NCBI RefSeq assembly: GCF_001457455.1
Contig: NZ_LN831026.1
Span: 1,426,001 to 1,490,000 of the forward strand
Direction of reading: 5' to 3'
Length of the DNA stretch: 64,000 nucleotides
DNA from: Corynebacterium diphtheriae
Lineage (GTDB): Bacteria > Actinomycetota > Actinomycetes > Mycobacteriales > Mycobacteriaceae
Shown piece by piece: positions 56,910-64,000 of this stretch. Position 1 is the stretch's first letter, and each line of letters starts with the position of its first letter. The notes under the pieces were generated by a model. That model was given only the letters and a program-made list of their open reading frames with translations. It ran no database searches and was not told the DNA's origin. The translations under genes and the position numbers were made by a program.

Positions 56910-56956
56910 AGAAAGCCGCCTAAAATCTCAGCACACTTGCTAAGACCTCAGGCGGC
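56910..56956 (-). terminator. Hairpin between rpsO and pnp
   Basis: GCCGCCT at 56915-56921 pairs with AGGCGGC at 56950-56956, and internal AGCA/TGCT pairs extend the stem. On the minus strand it is followed by TTTCTT, so it resembles a terminator or attenuator, or an RNase processing site for pnp autoregulation. Confidence 0.7.
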
Positions 56957-56992
56957 AAGGTTGTTAATACAACCAGATAACAGCAAAGCTGA

Positions 56993-57262
56993 TTATCGAC
57001 GCAGACCCAAACGTGCGATCAGGTCACGGTAACGATCAACGTTGTTGTCAGCCAAGTACTTCAGCAGACCCTTGCGGCGACCAACCAACAACAGCAGACC
57101 ACGACGAGAGTGGTGATCGTGCTTGTGGAACTTCAGGTGCTCGGTCAGCTGGTTGATGCGTGCGGAAAGCAACGCAACCTGAGCCTCTGGAGAACCGGTG
57201 TCGGTCTCGTGAAGGCCGTACTCAGCCAAGATGGATTTCTTCTGCTCAGTGCTCAAAGCCAT
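56993..57262 (-). CDS. rpsO: 30S ribosomal protein S15
   Basis: An 89-residue uS15, normal length. The pattern [30 protein letters not shown] and the C-terminal [20 protein letters not shown] are diagnostic. It binds 16S rRNA helix 22 early in 30S assembly. An AGGAG site precedes the ATG. Confidence 0.98.
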   Translation of the reverse strand: MALSTEQKKSILAEYGLHETDTGSPEAQVALLSARINQLTEHLKFHKHDHHSRRGLLLLVGRRKGLLKYLADNNVDRYRDLIARLGLRR

Positions 57263-57433
57263 GAGTAAAACTCCTAGTTAATATTTCAGTCCACATAAAA
57301 ATCAGTGCTCTAGCTACAAAATAATCATAAAAAGAACACGGAACCTCACTGCTGTGAACCGCAGTAAAAGAACCTCGAGCAGCTTAGCACATAGTGTGCC
57401 GCTGCCGTATCATTTTTCTAAATATCTATTTCA

Positions 57434-58393
57434 TCATCGCACATTGCTACCTTGAGCAACCCGAGTAATTCGTTCCATGAATTCCTTGAGGAATCGATCG
57501 ACGTCTACCCCAACAGCAACCTTGCAGTTCTTATGTGGATCGTTAAGGCGGACTTCGTCACCAATGGTACGTCCACGTGTGGGCCCCTCAGTGTCCACTT
57601 TGAGGTTAATAGGTACCAAGGTCACCAGCGATGGATCGATTGCGACACCCACAGCTAATGGATCGTGCAAACCACAGCCGCCAAGGTGAGGGGCTGTGGT
57701 GTCATATGCCTTGATGTAATAGTCCGTCGCATCAGCCAAGAAATTGCCAGCAGGTGTACCAAGCGCTCGCCACGTAGCGGTTTCCGCATACGTGAGAAGC
57801 GTTTGCAGAGTCACATCAAGGCCCACCATCGTAATATCTCCGGCATTGCGCACCATGATATCCGCAGCCTCAGGGTCTTGATTGACATTTGCTTCTGCCC
57901 ACTGACTGACATTGCCAGGAACCGTAAGCGCACCACCCATAAATACGATCTGTGCATCCCTTGCAAAAGTCTCACTCTTTTTCATAGCTGCAGCTATGTT
58001 GGTCATTGCGCCAGTGGGAACAATGATGAGTTCATCTCCGTAACGCTCAACGGATTCAATCAAGAAATCGACCGCGCTGAGTTCCTGTACAACACCAACT
58101 GGTTCCGCAACCTCGGCCTCACCAATCCCATTTTTGCCATGGATGAATGCAGAGATTTCCAGAACTTCAAAGCCATCTTTCGCCAGCGCATGCGGTTCAC
58201 CAGCAAAAACAGGAACGTCGCTACGCCCGAAAAGTTCAAGAAGAGCAAGATCGTTTCGTACGCCTGTTTCTACCAAGACGTTTCCATAAGTGGCGGTCAC
58301 ACCGATGAGATCAAGTTCAGGAGAACCTAACGTATAGGCCAATGCCAGAGCATCATCGATACCAGTGTCCAAATCAAGGATAATTTTTTTCAT
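57434..58393 (-). CDS. Inosine/uridine-preferring nucleoside hydrolase
   Basis: A 319-residue hydrolase that splits ribonucleosides into base and ribose. The N-terminal calcium-binding DLDTGIDDALAL (residues 6-17, D-x-D-x-G-x-D-D) is complete, and the C-terminal catalytic region shows GCGLHDPLAVGVAI with the conserved His and Asp. The specificity cannot be read. It may follow ribF in one transcript (37-nt gap). Confidence 0.9.
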   Translation of the reverse strand: MKKIILDLDTGIDDALALAYTLGSPELDLIGVTATYGNVLVETGVRNDLALLELFGRSDVPVFAGEPHALAKDGFEVLEISAFIHGKNGIGEAEVAEPVGVVQELSAVDFLIESVERYGDELIIVPTGAMTNIAAAMKKSETFARDAQIVFMGGALTVPGNVSQWAEANVNQDPEAADIMVRNAGDITMVGLDVTLQTLLTYAETATWRALGTPAGNFLADATDYYIKAYDTTAPHLGGCGLHDPLAVGVAIDPSLVTLVPINLKVDTEGPTRGRTIGDEVRLNDPHKNCKVAVGVDVDRFLKEFMERITRVAQGSNVR

Positions 58394-58430
58394 CTCGACG
58401 GTCCTTTAGCTGCGTTCGGAGGGGATGGAT

Positions 58431-59393
58431 TTAGATATGCAATATGGCACGCGTTTGAGTTACATCATTTTCAATGGCAACAAGCAACTCATCAATGCCA
58501 TCAAATTTGACCATCGGACGAATCCGATCAACGAACTCTACGACTATGGAATGCCCATAAAGATCGGCATGGCGGTCGAGTACAAATGACTCTACGCTGC
58601 GACGCTTATCGCCGAACGTAGGATTGTGTCCGACTGAAATTGCAGCCGGATACCGCACTCCACGCACCATGTCGCCATCAATGGGCGCCGAAGACGTGAC
58701 AGTGAGCCAACCTGCATAGACACCGTCTTCTGGCAACGCGATACTATCAGGAAAATAAAGGTTGGCAGTTGGAAAACCGAGTTCTTTGCCGCCACGACCG
58801 GCTCCACGCACCACATCGCCGTGGACAGAGAATTCACGGCCAAGGCCCCAGTTCGCACGGCGAATATTCCCCTCCAGCAAATCCGATCGAATAGCGGTGG
58901 AGGACACTACATCACCATTTTCCGTCAGTAGATCCAGTACGTAGATCTCGACTCCGTACTTCTCCCCTAATGCTTTCAGAGTGTCTGTCGTACCTGCAGC
59001 TTTGTACCCGAAAGTAAAATTCTTTCCTACTACTACTGCTTGAGCATTGAGTTTGTCTTTGATCACAGAACAGAAAAATTCTTCAGGCGACAAGTGCGAG
59101 AGTTCCGCAGTGAAATTCATAGCGAACATGTGATCAACGCCTAAAGATTCTGCTAAATCTGCTCGCTGATTTACCGTTCCCAGCAATGGAGGCATCTTGT
59201 CAGGTCGCAGGACCGACAACGGATGCGGGTTAAACGTCACGAGCACACTAGGAACTCCCAATGCTTGTGCTCGATCAGTCGCTGCTGCTACAAGGGTTCG
59301 GTGACCACGGTGAACACCATCGAATACGCCAATGGTGATAACTGAGGCTTTCAAGTCTGCTGGAATATCTTCTAATCTGTGCCAAATGTCCAC
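58431..59393 (-). CDS. ribF: Bifunctional riboflavin kinase/FMN adenylyltransferase RibF
   Basis: About 320 residues, making FMN and then FAD from riboflavin. The N-terminal nucleotidyltransferase domain has GVFDGVHRGHRTLV; the C-terminal kinase has GKELGFPTANLYFP with the PTAN motif. I chose GTG 59393: TAAAGT on the minus strand (59406-59401) lies 7 nt upstream as a -10, giving a leaderless mRNA. The longer frame to 59528 overlaps truB and lacks homology. Confidence 0.94.
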   Translation of the reverse strand: MDIWHRLEDIPADLKASVITIGVFDGVHRGHRTLVAAATDRAQALGVPSVLVTFNPHPLSVLRPDKMPPLLGTVNQRADLAESLGVDHMFAMNFTAELSHLSPEEFFCSVIKDKLNAQAVVVGKNFTFGYKAAGTTDTLKALGEKYGVEIYVLDLLTENGDVVSSTAIRSDLLEGNIRRANWGLGREFSVHGDVVRGAGRGGKELGFPTANLYFPDSIALPEDGVYAGWLTVTSSAPIDGDMVRGVRYPAAISVGHNPTFGDKRRSVESFVLDRHADLYGHSIVVEFVDRIRPMVKFDGIDELLVAIENDVTQTRAILHI

Positions 59394-59424
59394 CTGATCC
59401 ACTTTAAGCCATAGACTGTCATCT
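59394..59424. promoter_or_regulatory. Back-to-back leaderless promoters of ribF and truB
   Basis: In a 31-nt gap, TAAAGT (minus strand, 59406-59401) is 7 nt from the ribF GTG and TAGACT (plus strand, 59412-59417) is 7 nt from the truB ATG. Only 5 nt separate the two hexamers, so each -35 region lies inside the opposite gene. Confidence 0.6.
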
Positions 59425-60327
59425 ATGAATGATGCCCTCGCAAACTCAGGCCTTGTGATTGTCGACAAACCCGAAGGAATGACCTCCCACGACGTTGTTT
59501 CTAAAATCCGTCGGACCTTTTCCACCAAAAAGGTGGGTCATGCCGGAACCCTCGACCCTATGGCTACAGGAGTGCTCGTATTGGGACTAGAGCGCGGGAC
59601 CAAATTCCTAGCACATATGGTTGCGTCCACAAAGTCCTATGCGGCCACTATTCGTCTCGGTGCTGCTACTACTACCGACGACCGTGAAGGCGAAACGATC
59701 GCTTCAGCTTCACCAGATCAACTGGCAGCAATCACCGAAACCAAGATCTCCGATGCCGTTAAGCAGTTTCGGGGATCTATCATGCAACGTCCTGCCGCAG
59801 TGAGCGCTATCAAGATAGATGGGAAAAGAGCGCATCAACGCGTACGAGAAGGTGAAAAAGTAGAAATTCCAGCACGGCCGGTCACCATTTCTCGGTATGA
59901 CATTTTAGAGATTCGTCGAGACGCAGCTTTCATCGACATCGACGTAGAAGTTGATTGTTCTTCCGGAACCTACATTCGGTCACTAGCCCGTGATCTCGGC
60001 GAAGAACTCGGAGTAGGTGGGCACTTAACCGCGTTACGACGAACACAGGTAGGACCGTTTACGCTCGATAATGCTGTAACACTCGAAAAATTGGAAGAAA
60101 ACCCACACGTATCTTTGACCCTTGACCAAGCATTAGCAGCGAGCTACCCAGTTCTTTCTGTTTCAGAAAAAGAGGCGAGTGATCTCGCCATGGGCAAATG
60201 GCTCACTCCACGCGGTCTGAAAGGAATCCATGCAGCGGTCGATCCTCATGGACGTGCTATCGCCTTGGTAAAAGAACAAGGCAAACGGCTAGCCACCATA
60301 TTTGTGGCACGTCCATCGACTCTTTAA
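59425..60327 (+). CDS. truB: tRNA pseudouridine-55 synthase TruB
   Basis: A 300-residue pseudouridine synthase acting on U55 of tRNA. The early VDKPEGMTSHDVV and the catalytic GHAGTLDPMATGVLVLGLERGTK (Asp near residue 43) are diagnostic; a C-terminal PUA-like region follows. The stop overlaps that of convergent pptT by 4 nt. Confidence 0.96.
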   Translation: MNDALANSGLVIVDKPEGMTSHDVVSKIRRTFSTKKVGHAGTLDPMATGVLVLGLERGTKFLAHMVASTKSYAATIRLGAATTTDDREGETIASASPDQLAAITETKISDAVKQFRGSIMQRPAAVSAIKIDGKRAHQRVREGEKVEIPARPVTISRYDILEIRRDAAFIDIDVEVDCSSGTYIRSLARDLGEELGVGGHLTALRRTQVGPFTLDNAVTLEKLEENPHVSLTLDQALAASYPVLSVSEKEASDLAMGKWLTPRGLKGIHAAVDPHGRAIALVKEQGKRLATIFVARPSTL

Positions 60328-61016
60328 CCCATCGCGGGGATGACAGTGGTTGCTACGACATAGCCATCATGTATTGCCCACTTTCCTTCGATAAAAGGAA
60401 ACGGGGTGGGCCGAATGAGCAAATAAGAAATAAACGTGCCATCGGCCCTAATATCAATTTCTGCCTGATCAAAATCCAGCCATCGTTGAGTAATCGGGAA
60501 CCAAGCCTTATAGGTGGCTTCTTTGGCACAAAACAACAACCGATCAGCGAATAATAAACCTCTAGCACGCAGATCATCCAACATGGCGATTTCATTGGGC
60601 CGCGCAATTGAACCCAAAATACCGCCAGGCAACTCCTCAGCGATCTCTGCATCAATGCCCATAGAAGCTACTTCAGTAGTCGGCGCAACAACAGCCGCCC
60701 TCAAACCCTCCGTATGCGTTAAAGATCCAGCAATGCCAACCGGCCACAAAGGCATACCCCGTTCACCGCGTAAAATTGCCGGATGATCATATAGACCCAA
60801 CTTGCGCAAACTTTGATGTGCACACCAACGTGCGTCACCAAACTCAGCACGGCGAACGGCAACCGCATTTTTCACCTGTGCTTTTTCTAAAACATGCAAT
60901 CTATTAAAATTTGATAAATCCGGTGTATGCCTTGGAACCAATAATGCAGTACTACGAGCTGATTGCGGGAACAACCTCGAATCCAGGGCATACTCGCTAT
61001 TATTACCTGCTATCAT
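60324..61016 (-). CDS. pptT: 4'-phosphopantetheinyl transferase (PptT/Sfp type)
   Basis: About 230 residues. It transfers phosphopantetheine from CoA to carrier proteins for fatty-acid synthase I, mycolate polyketide synthase and siderophore synthesis. Motifs are GIAGSLTHTEG, the Mg-binding MGIDAEI and CAKEATYKAWFP. ATG 61016 overlaps the metallophosphoesterase stop (ATGA) and has GGAGGTGG upstream. The adjacency to truB and a phosphoesterase matches Rv2793c-Rv2795c in M. tuberculosis. Confidence 0.92.
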   Translation of the reverse strand: MIAGNNSEYALDSRLFPQSARSTALLVPRHTPDLSNFNRLHVLEKAQVKNAVAVRRAEFGDARWCAHQSLRKLGLYDHPAILRGERGMPLWPVGIAGSLTHTEGLRAAVVAPTTEVASMGIDAEIAEELPGGILGSIARPNEIAMLDDLRARGLLFADRLLFCAKEATYKAWFPITQRWLDFDQAEIDIRADGTFISYLLIRPTPFPFIEGKWAIHDGYVVATTVIPAMG

Positions 61017-61819
61017 GCCGCCACCTCCGAGGTCATGACGGGAAACGGCCACAAACGATCTGCGATATTTTGTGACCATTGATGCGGGTAACCAAGCGAG
61101 ACTTCTACGTGACGAACTCCGTCGATAATGCGCTCATTCGGCACATGGAGGTGCCCATACACAACGGTGGTAGCGCTATACCGAACCGGCCACGAGCGTG
61201 TGTGCCGAGTGCCGCACCACAACCCAATCTCAGGAATCGGAAGTTCAGATACTGGTTCTTGGACCAAGGGCCAGTGATTAATAAGGATCTTCGGTCCGCG
61301 TTCCCTACTTAAGCGGTGTACCGAATACGCCAAACGGTCCCAACACCAAGCGCGAATATCCACAAAAGGCGCAATAGCAAACTGATCAGTTAGCACGAGT
61401 TGCTTGTCATGTGCAGATTGCAACGCAGCCTCAATCGTCAGGCCTTCTGGCCGAAACGAATAGTCATAGAGAGTAAAAAGCGGTACCACTGTTACGCCGT
61501 GAAAAACTGGATACGGATCCTCAGGCGTTAGCACATCAATTTGGCGACACCTCCGCACCAATTCGTCATACTTCGCCCTGCCCTGAAAGCGATCACTGCT
61601 ACGACAAAAAAGTTCGTGATTTCCTGGCACCCAAATAACCGTGGCAAAGCGTTGCCGAAGCTCATGAAGCACATCAATCACAACCGACGTACGCTCAGCC
61701 ACATCTCCAGCAACAATGAGCCAATCAGAAGGATCATGAGGCTGAATCGTATCGATGCGACCACCATTAGCTCGTACAGCAGCATGCAGATCTGCAACAG
61801 CCCACAAAGTCTGAACCAT
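61013..61819 (-). CDS. Metallophosphoesterase
   Basis: A 268-residue calcineurin-like phosphoesterase. All dimetal motifs are visible: AVADLHA near residue 7, AGDVAERTSV, PGNHELF, INHWPLV and YGHLHVP. The homologue beside pptT in mycobacteria is Rv2795c (PptH), which hydrolyses phosphopantetheine from carrier proteins, opposing PptT. The same pairing here, with a 4-nt overlap, suggests that role by inference. Confidence 0.9.
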   Translation of the reverse strand: MVQTLWAVADLHAAVRANGGRIDTIQPHDPSDWLIVAGDVAERTSVVIDVLHELRQRFATVIWVPGNHELFCRSSDRFQGRAKYDELVRRCRQIDVLTPEDPYPVFHGVTVVPLFTLYDYSFRPEGLTIEAALQSAHDKQLVLTDQFAIAPFVDIRAWCWDRLAYSVHRLSRERGPKILINHWPLVQEPVSELPIPEIGLWCGTRHTRSWPVRYSATTVVYGHLHVPNERIIDGVRHVEVSLGYPHQWSQNIADRLWPFPVMTSEVAA

Positions 61820-61865
61820 CGTCGATCAACCTCCTTCAACCCCGCCACAACCTATAGGAATGCTT

Positions 61866-63185
61866 TTAGGATACCCTCGCCCATTTCATCGAGCGGAAAC
61901 GCCACCAACACGTACCCAAACGAATACATAGAAAAGCGATAAGACCCCACCACACGCCGACCAGCCCAGCATCAAAAATGAGCGCCAACCATACTCCTGG
62001 AAGGAATCCACAGACAACCGATGCGATAGAAACGGTACGCAAAAACGCAGCATCAGAAGCACCCAACAAAATCCCGTCCAGTGCAAAAACCACACCACCA
62101 AGTGCAATCAATGCCACGAGTTGCCACCACGGACCAGCCATAACGTTGAGAACATTCGTATCGCGTGTAAATACCTGTGGGATCACCGACCACCCGACCG
62201 CAAATACAGCAGCTAAAACAACGCCAAAAAAAGTTGAGTACCGAATCGATTTTTCGCCAACAGCTCGAGCAACTGCTGCGCTTCCAGCGCCTAAAGCAGC
62301 ACCGGTCAGAGTTTGACCCGCAATCGCTAGTGAGTCGAGAACAAGAGTGAGGAAACCCCACAACTGCATAAGCACCTGATGTGCCGCTAACGATTCCGCG
62401 CCAAAACGTCCTGCTACCGCAGCAGCAGACAAAAACGACACTTGAAACGAAAACGAGCGAAGTATTAAATCGCGCCCCAATACCAGCTGTGTCTTCATAC
62501 TTCGCCACTGCGGACGCCAGCTTCCGCGATGATAGCGGGCTAAACATCCCACAAATAACACTGCTGTGATCGAAGTTCCCATAAGGTTCGCCCATGCGGA
62601 ACCTACCAGACCCCACCAATGCACAAAAAATGGCACCGCACACGCGCCGGGAATAACACCAGCCAGTGTAAAAACTAAGGGGGCTCGGGTGTTCTGGATC
62701 CCCCGCAACCAGCCGTTACCAGCCATAATGGCCAAAATCAGCGGCACACCGAAAGCAGTGATACGAAGCCAATGCCCAGCATTATTAGCAACTTCTCGAT
62801 TGCCTGTGAGCCACCAAGCGAATGTGGGAGCACCAAAGAACAAAATAGTTGCGAGCACCGCCCCCACCAGCAATGCGATCCATGTCGCTTGAACCCCCTC
62901 ATACACGGCTTCGCCCTGTTTTCCTGCTCCATACAAGCGCGCTGATCTTGCGGTTGTTCCGTAAGACAAAAAAGTGAGCTGCGTGGTTACTTGGGAGTAA
63001 ATTACAGTTCCCGCCCCCAAAGCTGCAAGCGCGACTGTGCCAAGACCACCGACAACGGCAGTGTCCAATAACAGATACAGTGGTGTCGCAGCAAGAACTC
63101 CTAGAGAAGGAAGTGCCAGCGCAAGAACTGTAACGGCGGTAATATGCGCTGAGCGATCAGCGGTGTCGTTGAGAGATGTATTCAT
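61866..63185 (-). CDS. MATE family efflux transporter
   Basis: A 439-residue protein with about 12 membrane spans in two similar halves. N-terminal ALALPSLGVLAATPLYLLLDTAVVGGLGTVALAALGAG matches the DinF branch of the MATE family, which exchanges Na+ or H+ for organic cations. The substrate is unknown. The ATG overlaps the nrnA stop as ATGA, implying coupled translation. Confidence 0.92.
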   Translation of the reverse strand: MNTSLNDTADRSAHITAVTVLALALPSLGVLAATPLYLLLDTAVVGGLGTVALAALGAGTVIYSQVTTQLTFLSYGTTARSARLYGAGKQGEAVYEGVQATWIALLVGAVLATILFFGAPTFAWWLTGNREVANNAGHWLRITAFGVPLILAIMAGNGWLRGIQNTRAPLVFTLAGVIPGACAVPFFVHWWGLVGSAWANLMGTSITAVLFVGCLARYHRGSWRPQWRSMKTQLVLGRDLILRSFSFQVSFLSAAAVAGRFGAESLAAHQVLMQLWGFLTLVLDSLAIAGQTLTGAALGAGSAAVARAVGEKSIRYSTFFGVVLAAVFAVGWSVIPQVFTRDTNVLNVMAGPWWQLVALIALGGVVFALDGILLGASDAAFLRTVSIASVVCGFLPGVWLALIFDAGLVGVWWGLIAFLCIRLGTCWWRFRSMKWARVS

Positions 63186-64000
63186 AACTTTGCTGTTTCG
63201 GCAGCAGCTGCAACTGCTGCCATAATGCTTCCAATTATTTCTTGTTCAGTCCCATGAAGGGTCATGCCAGCGGCGTGAACATGACCTCCACCACCACATT
63301 TCCTTGCGACCGCAACAACATCCCAAGAATCAGATCTTAAGGATATCGTCCACGTTTCCGGACTATATTCCTTCAAAACTACAGCAAGATCGACACCGTA
63401 TAATCCCCTAACGTAATCAGCAATGCTTTCAACAGCATCTCGCGAATGCCCCTCGATCATCCAATGATGCACACAAGCAATCACAATGTTGGCGTTGCTT
63501 CTGGTCGATTTGTGTGTGGACTGCTCAGTACGCAGCGCAGCCAACACCTGACCGATCAGGCGCATATCATCCAATGAATACGCATCAAACAAATTGTGGT
63601 TAATCTGCTGAATATCGGCCCCATGCTCAACTAACGTTTGGGCTAGATCATGAATACGTGGCCGTCCCCACCGGAATCCGCCAGTATCGGCTACCAATCC
63701 CGCATATAGGCATTGCGCGATATCCGGTGTTATTTCTACGCCCAATGCTTGGCACAAGTCATAGACAATAGACGACGCTGACTCAGCTTGCGCATCAACT
63801 AGATTTATGTCGCCGAACCCTTGGTTCGTTGCATGGTGGTCCAAGACTATAACTGGTTGTTTGGCTTCCACAATAGATTTTTGTAGAGCACCCAACCGCG
63901 ATAAAGCCGCACAATCGACTGTAATAATGAGATCACACGGTGGAAGTTCGGTTGCTAGATTAATCGCATGAGCACCCGGTAACCACATGAACGACGCCCC
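63182..64000 (-). CDS. nrnA: DHH/DHHA1 phosphoesterase NrnA (5' end outside window)
   Basis: The last 272 codons are present. Bifunctional oligoribonuclease and pAp phosphatase. The DHH motif DHHATNQGFG, the following GLVADTGGFRWG and the C-terminal DHHA1 motif GGGGHVHAAGM are visible. It degrades nanoRNAs and may also hydrolyse pApA or cyclic-dinucleotide products. The N-terminal part, including the first metal-binding DHD-like motif, is beyond position 64000. Confidence 0.93.
   Translation of the reverse strand, partial: GASFMWLPGAHAINLATELPPCDLIITVDCAALSRLGALQKSIVEAKQPVIVLDHHATNQGFGDINLVDAQAESASSIVYDLCQALGVEITPDIAQCLYAGLVADTGGFRWGRPRIHDLAQTLVEHGADIQQINHNLFDAYSLDDMRLIGQVLAALRTEQSTHKSTRSNANIVIACVHHWMIEGHSRDAVESIADYVRGLYGVDLAVVLKEYSPETWTISLRSDSWDVVAVARKCGGGGHVHAAGMTLHGTEQEIIGSIMAAVAAAAETAKL

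Noticed and set aside
57665-58330. 221-residue open frame opposite the nucleoside hydrolase
   Set aside because: Antisense to an intact conserved gene and without recognisable motifs.

Overview
This 64-kb window looks like a chromosomal segment of a pathogenic Corynebacterium, most likely Corynebacterium diphtheriae. It opens in the last 89 codons of dtxR, whose translation agrees with the diphtheria repressor C-terminus as I remember it. Gene order (dtxR-galE; nrdR-divS-lexA; sugR-ptsI-fruR-fruK-ptsF-ptsH; hflX-dapF-miaA; miaB-recX-recA; pspA-clgR-cinA-pgsA; ftsK-rnj-dapA-thyX-dapB; pnp-rpsO-ribF/truB-pptT-nrnA) is the usual corynebacterial or mycobacterial core backbone. Codon use is moderate in GC, consistent with this species. 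I saw no prophage, insertion sequence, CRISPR array, rRNA or tRNA.

Region by region. 1-9.5 kb: dtxR tail, galE, a DUF4192 gene, a PAC2 gene, a Ski2-like helicase, and the peroxide module ahpC-ahpD divergent from oxyR. 9.6-15.6 kb: hrpA, then nrdR and the probable divS, divergent from lexA across an intergenic region with SOS boxes. 15.9-23.2 kb: the general PTS and fructose locus; its fructose permease gene ptsF is a heavily decayed pseudogene, while fruR, fruK, ptsI, ptsH and sugR are intact. 23.2-25.2 kb: a luciferase-like monooxygenase and FMN-reductase pair. 25.2-39.6 kb: uracil permease, hflX, a protein with a Cys/Gly-rich tail, dapF-miaA, a DUF349 protein, a GNAT protein, miaB, recX-recA and a DUF3046 gene.

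39.6-45.8 kb: the biotin uptake genes bioY and bioMN, the envelope-stress and phospholipid cluster pgsA-cinA-clgR-pspA, a YciI-like gene and a TerC-family gene preceded by what reads as a yybP-ykoY manganese riboswitch. 45.9-57.3 kb: ftsK, a TIGR03085 gene, rnj-dapA-thyX-dapB and pnp/rpsO. 57.4-64 kb: nucleoside hydrolase, ribF divergent from truB, pptT, a metallophosphoesterase, a MATE exporter and the 3' part of nrnA.

Four themes stand out. (1) Several promoters place a -10 hexamer 7-8 nt before the start codon, implying leaderless mRNAs; ribF and truB share a 31-nt gap in which both have this layout. (2) Most convergent gene pairs are separated by long, nearly perfect inverted repeats acting as bidirectional terminators. 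(3) The terC leader has mutually exclusive pairings that could expose or hide the ribosome binding site. (4) A cluster of DnaA-box sequences lies in the gap between the DUF4192 and PAC2 genes. The least ordinary items are the terC riboswitch platform, the ptsF decay, the DnaA-box cluster, the hairpin spanning the GNAT start codon and the Cys/Gly-tailed protein.
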